Positions 17,538-27,104 are shown, counted from the stretch's first letter. The stretch: DNA of 48,178 nt from CAZEVY01 sp964515555 (GCA_964515555.1 CAZEVY010000031.1:1-48178); one strand, 5' to 3'. Made by a program: numbers and translations. Notes: generated by a model not told the origin, from the sequence alone.

Positions 17538-20500
17538 CTACGGCGTCCGGAATTCGCCCGCCAGGAAGTTGCTCTCCACCTCGCGCGTGTTATTGACGGT
17601 GACGTCGAAGATCAAGGTTTGTCCGCTGACGAGGCGGGCGCTGGTGGTGATTACCATCGTCATCGTTCCGCGCGAGGCCGATCCCGTCACGCTCTGCGGC
17701 TGGTCGAGCGTGAATCCGTGCGACGAAACCCGTTCGATGCTGTAGTTGACCCGGATCAGTCCGCCGGTGGCGGCGCCGGTCGAGTCGTCGTAGTCGAACG
17801 TGATGGGAATCCGGGTGCTGTTCGAAGTCGACGTGATCGTTCCCACGCGGAGATTCGAGATTCGGAAGGTCCCCGCCGGAGCCGGATTCACGTCGAACAG
17901 ATACGTCGGCGATTTGCCCGCCGGCGATACCAGCGCCAGCGTGTAGAACAACGGCGACGACGCCGAGGCCACCGTCATCCGCGCCGTCAGCATGTTGTCC
18001 GTGGCGCGGATGTCGGCTACATTGAACGTGCCGCCGGTGAACTCGAACGACGTCACGCCCGCGAGGTTGACGCCAAAGATGAGCAGGTCCACCGTCTCGC
18101 CGGGCCGGAACGTGCGGCGGTTGAGGAAGTGGATCTCCGGCCTGCCGGGCGCGGGCGGCGTGGCCGCGGCGACGTAGAAGGGCAGGACATTCGACCGCCC
18201 GCCGGGCGAATTGACGGTCAGCGCTCGAACGCCCGTCTTGGCGCCGCCCACGATCGCCACTTGCGCCTTCACGCTCGCCGCCGCCGCTTGCAGCCCCGAC
18301 ACCGTGATCCCCGTCGCTGGCGAGAACTCCAGCGCCGTCACCGATGCCAGGTCCTGCCCCGTCGCCGTGAACGAGGCGATCGTCTGTCCCGCGCGCTCCA
18401 CCGCCGGGCTCAGCGTGTCCAGGCGCGGCGTCGGCGGCGGTGGCGCAGGAAGCCGGAACGTGCCGGAAATCTCGTTGCTCCTGTCCCCGCGCGCGTTGGT
18501 GATCGTCACGCGGATCGGCAGGTCCGTCGCCGTCGGAAGCTGGCCCGCCGTGAACGTGAACGTGTGCCGCAAACTCCCGGCCGTCCCATTTGCCAGGCAG
18601 CCCCCCCCGATCGCGTTGCGCGCCTCGATCGGAATCGTGTTGTTCACCGTGCCGTTCCAGGTGACCCGTTCCGTGCACGCCGACCGGCTCGGATCGTTGT
18701 AGTCGACGAACGCCTCGAACGACGTCGAGGAGAGGGCGTTCACGTTCAGCCTGGAAATCGTGAACGGCCCGGCGGACGGGGGTGGGATCGCTGAGGCGCC
18801 GAAAGCGGTCAGCTCCATGGTGTACAGGATCCGGTTCACTTCGTCGCGCATGACGGCGCGCACGATGCCTACGCCGGGGGCGAGCCACACTTCCGTGGTG
18901 AAGTTCTGGTTGCCGACGCTCGACCCGCCGTTCAGCGTGACGGTGGTGCGGACCGCGTCGGGATAGGTTCCGGCCGGAACGGTGACGCTCTGGGTCGACG
19001 AGAGGTCGGCCGCGAGCAGCCGCGCCAAAGGCCGATAGCTGCGAAACGCCAGCATCCCGACCACCTCCAGTTGATCGCCGCCATTGCGGTTGCGCACACG
19101 GATATCGAGCCGCTCCTGCGTGTTGGCGAAGAAGAAGGCGTTTGCCAGCCCCGTGGCCGTGAGTCGATAAGAATCGCCGCCCGCCGGATCGGCGAAGCGC
19201 TCACCGACCGCCATTTGAAACTCGATGATTCCCGCATTCCAGCTCACGAAGCCGCAATGGAGACTCGAGCAAAGCAGCCCCTGCTCCTCGAAGACCGGCT
19301 GATACGGAAGCTGCACGTTCGACGGGAACGTCACCTTGTAGTTCCACGCCATCCCCGTCGCCAGAGGCAGATGGCTGCCCGAAGGCGCCGGCGGCTGCGT
19401 CGCCGTACCGCCGATCGTCACCCGCACCACGTTCGCCTGCCGCCCGTCGACCGTCAGCACCACGTCGACCTCGCCCCGCCCCGCCAGCGCCGCCGGAAGC
19501 CGAAGATTCACCTGGTCGAGGCCCGCGAACTCGCCCTGCGGCACCGCCGCCAGCACCTCCACGTTCACGCCGCCGATGGTGGCCCGCACCGCCGACTGCG
19601 CGCTCACGTTGCGAATCCCGGTGCCGAACAACAGCAGGAAGACCTGGTCGGCGCCGCTCTCCGGCTCGATCGGCATGCCCGTGCACGCGCCCGCCGCCGC
19701 GCACTGAAACACCAGCGAGGTCGTCTGGCCGCCGCCCCGAATCCGCAGCGCGATCGCCGCCGCGACGCCGCGGCCGTCCGAATTGGCCGTGAAGATCGCC
19801 GGCGCCACCCGCTCGATGCGCACCGTCCCGCGCGCCACCAGCGCCTCGCCCTGGTAGACGCTGACGGTGGCGGCCCCGTCGGCGGTTCCCGCCGGCATGA
19901 CGAAGTTGATCTGCCCCGCCGAGACGAAGAACAGCTTCGCCGTGCGCTCCGACCCTGCGCTGTCCACCACCCGCACCGTGACGCCCGCCAGCGTCTCCGG
20001 CAGCGCCGCCGATTGCGCCACTTCGATGCCCGGCGCCAGCCCGCCCCCATACGCGGCGACGATCGATTCCGGCGCCAGCGGCTCGCCCTTGAAGCTCGCC
20101 GCCGAGACCATCGCGAGCGGCGCGGCCCCATCCAAGCCGAGCCGCAGCAGAAACGTGTCGCGCGCACCGCCGCCGTATCGTTGTTGCAGAGCCGCGGTCA
20201 CCGGGAATCCGGTCGACGCCGTGGTGCCGGCGACGTGCGCGCGGCCGCGCGAGTCCAGCGCTATCGCGTAGGCGTCGTCGTCGCCCTCGGCGCCATAGAA
20301 GGTGGAGAAACGGATGGCGCCGGTGTCGGACAGTTGCGCGATGAAAGCATCCCGGCCGCTGCGGCGCGGCTGAAGCGGCCCCATCACCGGGAAGTTGTCC
20401 GACGCCGTGTAGCCCGCCACCCAGGCGTTCCCCGATCCATCGACCGCCAGGGCGCGCGCGCCGTCGATGCCGTCCCCAGGCAGGTAGGTGGAGTAGATGA

Positions 20501-22103
20501 GCGCGCTTCCCTGCGGGTTCAGTTTGGTCACGAAGGGATCGTCGCCCCCGAACCCGAAGAGCGCTCCCGGCGTCGTCGGAAAGTTCTCGGACGCGGTCAT
20601 TCCCGCCACATGGACGTTGCCCGCCGCGTCGAGCGCGATCGCGTTGGCCTGGTCGTTCAACTCGCCACCCAGGTAGGTGGAGAACTGCAACGCCGTCCCC
20701 GCCGCATTCAGCCGGCAGACGAAGGCGTCGAACATTCCCTCCCTCGTCGGACGAAAGGGATTCACCACCGGGAACGCATTGGACCCGGTGAGGCCCGCCA
20801 CGTGCGCCCGTCCAGCGGCGTCGACGGCGATCGCGTAGGCGATGTCGCCGCCGTTTCCCCCGAGAAATGTACCGTACGCGAGGGCCGAGCCGTCCGCGGC
20901 AAGCTTCGCGACGAATGCGTCAGTCGAGCCGCCGCCGTATGCAGCCTGGATCGGCGTGCGTGTCGCGAAGCCGTCGCCCGCCGTCTGCCCGGCGACATAG
21001 GCCGCACCCGCGCCGTCGAGGGCGATGGCGAAGCCTATGTCGGCGCCGCCGCCGCCGAGGACCGTCGAGTAGACCAGGCTGTTGCCGGCCGCGTTCAGCT
21101 TGGTGACGAAGATCTCCCGCCCTCGAACGGAGGTCTGGATCGCGTTCCGCAGCGGATAGTCGGCCGACTGCGTGTCTCCCGTGAGGTAGATGTTGCCGCC
21201 CGAGTCCACCGCGATGCCGCGGGCGGTGTCTTGAACGGCTCCGCCCAAATAGGTTGAGAAGATCAGCCCACCGCCGGTCGGATCGATCTTGGTGACGAAA
21301 ACATCGCCGCCCCGATTGGTGGTGGTCACAGGCGACTGCAACGGAAAGTTCGTCGACCCGGTTCCGCCGGTCAGGTAGATGTTGCCCGCCTGGTCGACCG
21401 CCATCGCAAGGAGCAAATCGTCTCCCGATCCGCCGAGGAAGGTCGAGAACTCCACCACCGGGTCGATCGTCAACTCGCGCGACCGGTCGTAGCCGCCGAG
21501 CGTGAAGGCGGCCTCGAAGCGGCCGCTGAGGCGGTAGCTACCCTTGATCCGCCGCGCGCCCTGGTGCACCACGGGACGCCGCTGGCGCACGGCCCCGGCT
21601 TCCGTTTCGACGATCAGGTCGCCGCGTTCGTCTAGGCGTAGCGCGCGCGCGCCCTCGTAGCGGACCCGGATGCGGGAGGGGTCTGCGCCGGGCCGCACCA
21701 CCCAGTCGTGCTCCAGCATGCGGCCGTTGCCGTAGTAGATCAGGTCGATTCCCGGATAGACCTCGCGATACCGGACGCGTGCGTAGTTGGGAATGTCGGT
21801 GCGCCAGCGGCCGGGGTCGCCGACCAGGTAATGGCTGCGGCCAGCGGTGCGGTCCACTCCCTCGACGGCCGCGCGCGGATTGGCGCCGAAAGGCCGCAGC
21901 GTCACCTGCCCGGATTCGGAGCTGAGCACGGCACGGTCGGCGGCCAGGAGGAGGGCGCCGCCTGGGACGCGGGCCACGAACCTCACGGCGGGATCGGCCT
22001 GGCCTAGATTCGGCTCGAAGTGGAGGGGAAGATCGATCCTGCGGTAGGCGAACGATTCCTGCGTGACGGCCCACACCAGCAGTGTGAACCAAAGCCGAAT
22101 CAT
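17538..22103 (-). CDS. Giant secreted SBBP-repeat protein with TIGR03437-type and Ig-like domains
   Basis: A 1521-residue secreted protein. A signal peptide (IRLWFTLLVWAVTQESFA) is followed by an N-terminal domain to about residue 210 (FEPNLGQADPAVRFVAR, GIDLIYYGNG) that commonly precedes SBBP repeats. Seven SBBP repeats of about 60 residues follow, each of the form FSTYLGG-x-D-A-x-AIAVD-G-N-YVAG-T-S-FP, probably a beta-propeller. A TIGR03437 domain lies near 665-905 (FVSAGQINFVMPAG, LDQVNLRLPAAL). The last 600 residues hold IPT/TIG-like modules. TIGR03437 is usually C-terminal; here it is internal. Adhesion or matrix binding is likely but unproven. Confidence 0.92.
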   Translation of the reverse strand: MIRLWFTLLVWAVTQESFAYRRIDLPLHFEPNLGQADPAVRFVARVPGGALLLAADRAVLSSESGQVTLRPFGANPRAAVEGVDRTAGRSHYLVGDPGRWRTDIPNYARVRYREVYPGIDLIYYGNGRMLEHDWVVRPGADPSRIRVRYEGARALRLDERGDLIVETEAGAVRQRRPVVHQGARRIKGSYRLSGRFEAAFTLGGYDRSRELTIDPVVEFSTFLGGSGDDLLLAMAVDQAGNIYLTGGTGSTNFPLQSPVTTTNRGGDVFVTKIDPTGGGLIFSTYLGGAVQDTARGIAVDSGGNIYLTGDTQSADYPLRNAIQTSVRGREIFVTKLNAAGNSLVYSTVLGGGGADIGFAIALDGAGAAYVAGQTAGDGFATRTPIQAAYGGGSTDAFVAKLAADGSALAYGTFLGGNGGDIAYAIAVDAAGRAHVAGLTGSNAFPVVNPFRPTREGMFDAFVCRLNAAGTALQFSTYLGGELNDQANAIALDAAGNVHVAGMTASENFPTTPGALFGFGGDDPFVTKLNPQGSALIYSTYLPGDGIDGARALAVDGSGNAWVAGYTASDNFPVMGPLQPRRSGRDAFIAQLSDTGAIRFSTFYGAEGDDDAYAIALDSRGRAHVAGTTASTGFPVTAALQQRYGGGARDTFLLRLGLDGAAPLAMVSAASFKGEPLAPESIVAAYGGGLAPGIEVAQSAALPETLAGVTVRVVDSAGSERTAKLFFVSAGQINFVMPAGTADGAATVSVYQGEALVARGTVRIERVAPAIFTANSDGRGVAAAIALRIRGGGQTTSLVFQCAAAGACTGMPIEPESGADQVFLLLFGTGIRNVSAQSAVRATIGGVNVEVLAAVPQGEFAGLDQVNLRLPAALAGRGEVDVVLTVDGRQANVVRVTIGGTATQPPAPSGSHLPLATGMAWNYKVTFPSNVQLPYQPVFEEQGLLCSSLHCGFVSWNAGIIEFQMAVGERFADPAGGDSYRLTATGLANAFFFANTQERLDIRVRNRNGGDQLEVVGMLAFRSYRPLARLLAADLSSTQSVTVPAGTYPDAVRTTVTLNGGSSVGNQNFTTEVWLAPGVGIVRAVMRDEVNRILYTMELTAFGASAIPPPSAGPFTISRLNVNALSSTSFEAFVDYNDPSRSACTERVTWNGTVNNTIPIEARNAIGGGCLANGTAGSLRHTFTFTAGQLPTATDLPIRVTITNARGDRSNEISGTFRLPAPPPPTPRLDTLSPAVERAGQTIASFTATGQDLASVTALEFSPATGITVSGLQAAAASVKAQVAIVGGAKTGVRALTVNSPGGRSNVLPFYVAAATPPAPGRPEIHFLNRRTFRPGETVDLLIFGVNLAGVTSFEFTGGTFNVADIRATDNMLTARMTVASASSPLFYTLALVSPAGKSPTYLFDVNPAPAGTFRISNLRVGTITSTSNSTRIPITFDYDDSTGAATGGLIRVNYSIERVSSHGFTLDQPQSVTGSASRGTMTMVITTSARLVSGQTLIFDVTVNNTREVESNFLAGEFRTP

Positions 22104-22109
22104 AGCCCC

Positions 22110-22115
22110 ATTCTA
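22110..22115 (-). promoter_or_regulatory. -10-like TAGAAT six bases before the SBBP protein ATG
   Basis: On the minus strand TAGAAT is followed by GGGGCT and the ATG at 22103. Five of six bases match the consensus. Confidence 0.45.
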
Positions 22116-22150
22116 TGGCACAGATATCGACAACGCGTGTGCGTTGCCGG

Positions 22151-22175
22151 ACCGCTCGCTTCACGCTCGCGGCTC
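22151..22175 (+). repeat. Interspersed repeat family C copy
   Basis: ACCGCTCGCTTCACGCTCGCGGCTC in two pieces: ACCGCTCGCTTCACG and CTCGCGGCTC. Near-copies occur at 29791-29814 and 29841-29864, and an inverted relative at 38296-38320. Confidence 0.5.
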
Positions 22176-22198
22176 CGAAGGCGTGTACGTTGTCCCGA

Positions 22199-23002
22199 CT
22201 ACTTCGCCTCGATCCGCCGCATCGTGAGCTGAGCCTGCTGCCGCAGCTTCTCCGACCCCGCCGGTCCCCCGCGCAGGAACCGCCCGACGTCTTCGGCATC
22301 CGCGCGCGTGCCGATCACATAAAGCGCGCGCAGCGCCTCCCAGGCATGATTCTCGTCGGCGGCGACTTCGACCAGCGGCGCGCCCGCCGCGACCTCCTGG
22401 CCGTCGCGCCGCGACAATTCGCGGACCTCGCCCGGCAGCTCCGCCCGCACCTCGCGGGCGCCGACGCGCGCGACCAGCGTCCCCGGATTCATGTAGTCGC
22501 CGGGCTTGAGGCGATACTTCACCGGACCCGCCGACGGCGCGGCGATCGTGTGCGGGCGCAGCATCGCGCGCAGTTCGGCGGCCCCCGCCGGATCCTGGAA
22601 AGCCGCCAGGGCCAGCGCCGCGTTGCGCCGTACCATCGGAGCGGGATCGGTTAACAGGCCGGCGAGCGCGCGATGAAACGGCTCGTGGCGCGGGTCCTGT
22701 CCCATGATCCAGGCGGCGGTGTTGCGCATCTCGACGGAGGAGTGCGAGGCCAGCGCGATCACGCGCGGATACCAGCGCGCCACCGAGGCGTCGCCCCGCG
22801 TCAGGCGCTCGCCGATCTGCGCCAGCGCCTGCTGCGCGCGCCGGGGCTTCTCGCGATCGGCGAGGTATTCCTCGATGCGCTCGTCGGTGAGACGCCGCCC
22901 GAACCAGGTGTCGTACCAGAAGAAGAACGGCAGCGCCACCAGAGCGACGGCGAACAGCGTGACGAGAATGTACAGCCGGCGGCTCGGGGGGGAGGAGGAC
23001 AT
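22199..23002 (-). CDS. Membrane-anchored HEAT-repeat protein with a barrel-sandwich segment
   Basis: A 267-residue protein. The ATG at 23002 is followed by a single transmembrane helix (residues 11-30, ILVTLFAVALVALPFFFWY). HEAT-like helices follow from about 50 to 160 (SVEMRNTAAWIMGQDP, APMVRRNAALALAAFQDP). A biotinyl/lipoyl-like hairpin lies at about 170-230 (KPGDYMNPGTLVARVG and VRELSRRDGQEVAAGAPLVEV), but without the modified lysine, as in transport adaptors. A last HEAT-like helix ends the protein. The combination is unusual. The divergent neighbour is an HlyD-type adaptor that contains the same kind of barrel-sandwich fold. Confidence 0.75.
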   Translation of the reverse strand: MSSSPPSRRLYILVTLFAVALVALPFFFWYDTWFGRRLTDERIEEYLADREKPRRAQQALAQIGERLTRGDASVARWYPRVIALASHSSVEMRNTAAWIMGQDPRHEPFHRALAGLLTDPAPMVRRNAALALAAFQDPAGAAELRAMLRPHTIAAPSAGPVKYRLKPGDYMNPGTLVARVGAREVRAELPGEVRELSRRDGQEVAAGAPLVEVAADENHAWEALRALYVIGTRADAEDVGRFLRGGPAGSEKLRQQAQLTMRRIEAK

Positions 23003-23146
23003 CGGAATACCGGATCTTAGCGCACAGCGCCGCGGCGCTGAGGCTGGCTCGAAGAGGGTGTCGCAAATCACGCGCCGCGGCTGCGTTGTGCGCGGTTCAA
23101 TGACGGCAGGGCGGCGCGAATCGACGCGGGGTGGGTGAAATAACCC

Positions 23147-23194
23147 GGTGGGGCGGCCCTCCTGGGCCGCGCAGGGCCTCCAGCCCCTGCCACC
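23147..23194 (+). repeat. REP-like GC-rich intergenic repeat, family A copy 2
   Basis: Plus-strand match to the minus strand of 1441-1488. It lies in the 275-bp gap between the HEAT protein and the HlyD-type adaptor, which otherwise shows nothing I can name. Confidence 0.5.
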
Positions 23195-23277
23195 ATGCGA
23201 CTCTGGAGCCGCTTCGTGGCGCCGCGGACATACGGTAACCTGGAAGTTGAATTGCACCGCCTCACAGTAAAGGGCTC

Positions 23278-24609
23278 ATGCTACTGTTTCCCGATCAACA
23301 GACTGCGGCGCGGCCGGAAGCACGCCGGCAGCTGCATCTTCATCGACCCGAGCCGAACCCCCGGGGAACCGGGTGGATTGCCGCCGTTGTGCTCATGGCC
23401 GTCGCGGCGGCCGCCGTCGGCGTCCGCCAGTGGCAGAGTCCGGGGATAGCGCCGCGGCGAATCGCGACCGCCACGGTAAAGCCCGGCGTCGTCCATCGCA
23501 GCCTGCGGCTGACGGGCAGCACCGCCCCGTCGCAGGCCGCCTTTCTGCGCGCGCCGAGCCTTCCGGGAAGCCGCGGGTCCGGCCCGGGCGACTTTGGCCT
23601 GACGATCGCCGCCATGGCGCCGCCGGGCGCGCGCGTCGCCAAGGGCGATGTGGTGGCTTCCTTCGATACGCTCAACATGCGCAATCGCCTCGACGATTTC
23701 GTGGCCGCACGGATACAGAGCGAAACCACGCTCCGCAGCCTGGTGGCGCAGCTCAACGTGGTGCGCAACGCGCACGAGCAGAAGATTCGCGCCGCCCGCG
23801 CCGCCATGGAGAAAAGCGCGCTCGACCTTCAAACAGCGCCCGTGCGATCCGCGATGCAGGTGGAGCGCTTCCGGCTGGCGAACGAGGAGGCGCGCCTCGC
23901 CTACGACGCCCTGGTTCGCGAACGGCCCTTGGTCGACACCTCGCAAAACGCCGACGCGCGCATCCGCGAGCTCGATCTCGAAGAGGCCCGCATGGAAGAG
24001 AAGCGCGTCGAGGCCAATCTCGACAAGCTCGTGATCCGCGCGCCGATCGGCGGCATGCTGGTGCGCGCCAACGTCTTCCGCGGCGGTGATTTCACCGATA
24101 TCGAGCCGGGCGACACCGTCGGGCCGGGCCAGTTCTTCCTCCAGATCGCCGGAGTCGAAGGTGTGGCGGTCGACGCCGACGCCAACCAGGCCGATCTCGA
24201 CGAACTGCGTCTGGGCGCGCGCGCGGTGGTCCGCTTCGAGGCCTTCGACGGCCTGGAGCTGCCCGCGCAGATCTCGACTATCCGCCCGGCGGCCCGCGGC
24301 GGCATGCGCCCGACGTACCTGCGCGTCGTGCCCGTGCGGCTGACGCTGGAGCGCACCGATCCCCGCGTGATTCCCGGGCTGTCGGTGAGCGCCGACGTGG
24401 TCGTCGGCGAGGAGCAGTCGGCGGGGGTGATCCCGCGCCAGGCCGTCTTCTACGACGGCGACGGCACGCCGTTCGCGTGGGTCAAGTCGGATTCCGGATG
24501 GCGCCGGCGCGACCTCGACCTTGGCCTCGCCAGCAACACCGAGGTGGCCGTGCGCGCGGGTCTGGAGGCCGGCGACGTGGTGGCGACGGAAGCCCCTCCC
24601 TTTCATTGA
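23278..24609 (+). CDS. HlyD/RND-type periplasmic adaptor protein
   Basis: A 443-residue membrane-fusion protein. An N-terminal anchor lies near residues 34-50 (IAAVVLMAVAAAAVGV). A barrel-sandwich half (PPGARVAKGDVVASFDT) is followed by a long coiled-coil hairpin near 135-250 rich in Ala, Arg and Glu. The second half-barrel is KLVIRAPIGGMLVRANVFRG, then a beta-barrel (GARAVVRFEAFDGLELPAQI) and the membrane-proximal end (VIPRQAVFYDGDGTPFAWV). It should link an inner-membrane pump to an outer-membrane channel. No pump or channel is adjacent; the ADOP permeases 14 kb away are possible but unlinked partners. Confidence 0.9.
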   Translation: MLLFPDQQTAARPEARRQLHLHRPEPNPRGTGWIAAVVLMAVAAAAVGVRQWQSPGIAPRRIATATVKPGVVHRSLRLTGSTAPSQAAFLRAPSLPGSRGSGPGDFGLTIAAMAPPGARVAKGDVVASFDTLNMRNRLDDFVAARIQSETTLRSLVAQLNVVRNAHEQKIRAARAAMEKSALDLQTAPVRSAMQVERFRLANEEARLAYDALVRERPLVDTSQNADARIRELDLEEARMEEKRVEANLDKLVIRAPIGGMLVRANVFRGGDFTDIEPGDTVGPGQFFLQIAGVEGVAVDADANQADLDELRLGARAVVRFEAFDGLELPAQISTIRPAARGGMRPTYLRVVPVRLTLERTDPRVIPGLSVSADVVVGEEQSAGVIPRQAVFYDGDGTPFAWVKSDSGWRRRDLDLGLASNTEVAVRAGLEAGDVVATEAPPFH

Positions 24610-24873
24610 ATCGCGGCTCGCGCCCGCTCCCGCTTAAGAGCACATTAGACTAAGTAGGCGTGGGGAGGCTGCCGGCTCGCCGCTGCCGGCTCAGGATGCG
24701 GATCTCCGGCCTTCGGGCGGATCGAGCGCTCGACCTTTGGGGACAGTTCAACTTACCCGGCCGCCCCGTCCTCCTCTCCACGGTTTTCCGAATCCAGTCC
24801 CCTCCCACCGCCCACGCCGCCCCTCGCGGCGCGCCGGAACCGCTGCGTCCCGCGAGGTTCGTTTGTTGTGACG

Positions 24874-24889
24874 CCGGGAGAGATCCCGG
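24874..24889 (+). promoter_or_regulatory. Stable hairpin with GAGA tetraloop in the leader of the barrel gene
   Basis: CCGGGA-GAGA-TCCCGG forms a perfect six-pair stem closed by a GNRA-type loop, ending 18 bases before the ATG at 24908. It could stabilise the messenger or hinder ribosome entry. The preceding 264 bases of the gap show no other feature I can support. Confidence 0.4.
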
Positions 24890-24907
24890 AGAAGTGGAGA
24901 AGCCTCG

Positions 24908-26251
24908 ATGAACTGGATGCGAGTGGCCCAACGTCTCGCTTGCCTGTGCGTGGCAATGAACTGCGTTCCAGCGGAGGATCATACCCAGATGCACGGCCAT
25001 GGAGCGGCTTCGGGCTCAAATAGCGCCGGCCTGTATCTGATGAACCTCGCGTCGGGAACAAGCGCGAACCCCCGAAGCTGGCCGATGCCGATGCTCATGC
25101 CTCGCCTTGGCTCGTGGAACCTGATGGTCATGGGCCAGGCCTACCTGGTGGAGACACAACAAAGCGGACCGCGCGGTCGCGACAAATTCTATTCGGCCAA
25201 TTGGGGAATGATCTCCGCCGAACGCGGCCTCGGACGCGGAAGCCTGATGGTTCAATCGATGTTCAGTCTCGACCCGGCGACAGTAACGAAGCAGAGGTAC
25301 CCGCTTCTCTTTCAGACCGGCGAAACAGCCTACGGAAGTCCACTCGTCGACGCCCAGCACCCGCACGATTTCTTCATGGGTCTCGGCGTCCATTACGCTC
25401 ATCCGCTCGGCGAGGACACCTTCCTGCACGCCTACTACGCCCCGGTCGGGGATCCTGCGTTGGGCCCGGTCGCGTTTCCGCATCGCGCCTCCGCGTTCGA
25501 ACTCCCGCAAGCCACACTCGCCCATCACCTCCAGGACTCCACTCACATCGCCAACAACGTCGCCACTCTGGCCTTCCAGCGCAAGTGGCTCCGCCTGGAG
25601 GCGAGCGGGTTTTATGGCACGGAGCCGAACGAGGGCCGCTGGAACATCGACTGGGGTCCGATGAACTCCTATTCCGGCCGGCTTTCCGTCTTCCCCACGA
25701 GGAACTGGATGGCGCAGTTCTCCGGCGGATTTCTTCGGGAACCGGAGCGCCACACGACCGGGGAACAAGAAGGCGCGCACGGCGGCGACGTGGTGAGAAC
25801 CACCGCCTCGGTTCACTACACGCGGCCGTCCGGCGGCGGGAACGCATGGTCGACGAGCCTGATCTGGGGCAGGAACCACAATACGGCGTCCGGGAGAAAC
25901 ACGAATTCCTATCTCATCGAAACGCTCTACCCGCTCACCCGAGAAGATCTTCTCACCGCGCGGGCGGAGCTGGTGGATAAGGACGAGCTTTTCGCCAATG
26001 ACCACGACCTCGAACATCACCTCGCCGAAACCGCCGGGAGCACCTTTCGGATTCGAGCTTTAACAGCGGGCTATACGAGGAACATTGGGTCGTTAAAAAA
26101 CGTGGAGGTCGGCCTGGGCGGAAACCTGAGCGCCTATTGGACGCCGGCCGCCATCAAGCCCTATTACGGAGATCGTCCTTGGGGCGCGAGCATCTATCTC
26201 CGATTTCGATTGAAGCCGGCCGATACAGCGGCGGCCGAACACAAACACTGA
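24908..26251 (+). CDS. Predicted outer-membrane beta-barrel protein of unknown function
   Basis: A 447-residue protein with an N-terminal signal-like stretch (RVAQRLACLCVAMNCVPA), then a His/Met-rich start (HTQMHGHG). Alternating aromatic strands run throughout (RLEASGFYGTEP, GASIYLRFRLKP), which suggests an outer-membrane barrel. Conserved-looking blocks are DAQHPHDFFMGLGVHYAHP and HLQDSTHIANNVATLAFQRKW. The many histidines and methionines would suit metal binding, and I recall similar proteins beside metal-efflux genes, but no such gene is present here. The ATG at 24908 follows GGAGAAG. It converges on the next membrane gene. Confidence 0.72.
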   Translation: MNWMRVAQRLACLCVAMNCVPAEDHTQMHGHGAASGSNSAGLYLMNLASGTSANPRSWPMPMLMPRLGSWNLMVMGQAYLVETQQSGPRGRDKFYSANWGMISAERGLGRGSLMVQSMFSLDPATVTKQRYPLLFQTGETAYGSPLVDAQHPHDFFMGLGVHYAHPLGEDTFLHAYYAPVGDPALGPVAFPHRASAFELPQATLAHHLQDSTHIANNVATLAFQRKWLRLEASGFYGTEPNEGRWNIDWGPMNSYSGRLSVFPTRNWMAQFSGGFLREPERHTTGEQEGAHGGDVVRTTASVHYTRPSGGGNAWSTSLIWGRNHNTASGRNTNSYLIETLYPLTREDLLTARAELVDKDELFANDHDLEHHLAETAGSTFRIRALTAGYTRNIGSLKNVEVGLGGNLSAYWTPAAIKPYYGDRPWGASIYLRFRLKPADTAAAEHKH

Positions 26252-26289
26252 TGAAGGGGAGGATCGAGGCGAGCTTCCGCGCCCTTTAG

Positions 26290-27087
26290 CTACGCGGCGG
26301 CGACGTAGTGTTCTCTCACGTGCGCCGTTTCCCCGGCGTCCTCCCGGTCGGCCAGGCCGAGACACATCGGGATCGCGAAGTAGTGCAGCTTTCCGGCGCT
26401 GGCGTCGATCAGGTGTGTCCACAGCAGCAGTCCGGCCTGCCAGGCCCCGTTCGGCTGCGCGGCGTTATCTCCGATGAAGAAGCGCGCGCCGGTGAGGTAA
26501 AGGGGCATCTGGTGCAGCAACGAGTACAGGACCAGGCCCACGAAGAACCACCCCAGCAGCCGGCGGCCGCTGTCGCGAAGCTGCGCCAGTTCGGCTGAGG
26601 CGCCCAGAAACATCAGCGTCATGCCGACCGCGTAGGAGCCGAACAGCGGCCTCACCGAAGTCACCGGCATTCCCTGGGCGTTGAAGCCGACCACGACCGA
26701 AGTCCCGAGCACTACCGCGCACACCATCACGAAGGCTTCTCTGGTCTCACGCCGCCGCCGGTGGCTGGTCACCAGGTCGGTGAACCACAGGCCCAGCACA
26801 GCCAGAACCGGTCCTTGCGTCAGACCCTGGAACACGGCCGCATGTATATCGCGCAGCTTCGCTCCCAGCACGGTAATGGTGTACACCGGAGCCCGAAAGC
26901 CCATGTAGAGGTTGCAGAGTTCGAAGACTGTCTGGAAAATCGCGCCACTGAGAAAGATTACGATGTAACGGTGGTCGCGGCGGGACCAGATGAAGTAGAT
27001 GGCGATCACCATCATCAGCATCATGAGAAACAGCCGGCTCTCGTGATACATGGTGTGGTCGATGGTGCGGACCACGTAATAGTTCAT
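26290..27087 (-). CDS. Polytopic membrane protein of unknown function
   Basis: A 265-residue protein with about seven hydrophobic segments, for example LFLMMLMMVIAIYFIW (residues 19-34), FVMVCAVVLGTSVVVGF, MTLMFLGASAELAQL and WFFVGLVLYSLLHQMPLYL. Many histidines lie near predicted membrane edges. I do not recognise a family; haem- or lipid-related roles cannot be judged. AGGGGGG is a strong ribosome site close to the ATG. The leader contains a hairpin followed by seven T, so expression may be controlled by premature termination. Confidence 0.7.
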   Translation of the reverse strand: MNYYVVRTIDHTMYHESRLFLMMLMMVIAIYFIWSRRDHRYIVIFLSGAIFQTVFELCNLYMGFRAPVYTITVLGAKLRDIHAAVFQGLTQGPVLAVLGLWFTDLVTSHRRRRETREAFVMVCAVVLGTSVVVGFNAQGMPVTSVRPLFGSYAVGMTLMFLGASAELAQLRDSGRRLLGWFFVGLVLYSLLHQMPLYLTGARFFIGDNAAQPNGAWQAGLLLWTHLIDASAGKLHYFAIPMCLGLADREDAGETAHVREHYVAAA

Positions 27088-27104
27088 CGGGCCCCCCTTC
27101 GCCG

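Noticed and set aside
19071..21257. A 728-codon plus-strand frame opposite the SBBP protein
   Set aside because: It is low-complexity Arg/His-rich sequence mirrored from the repeats.
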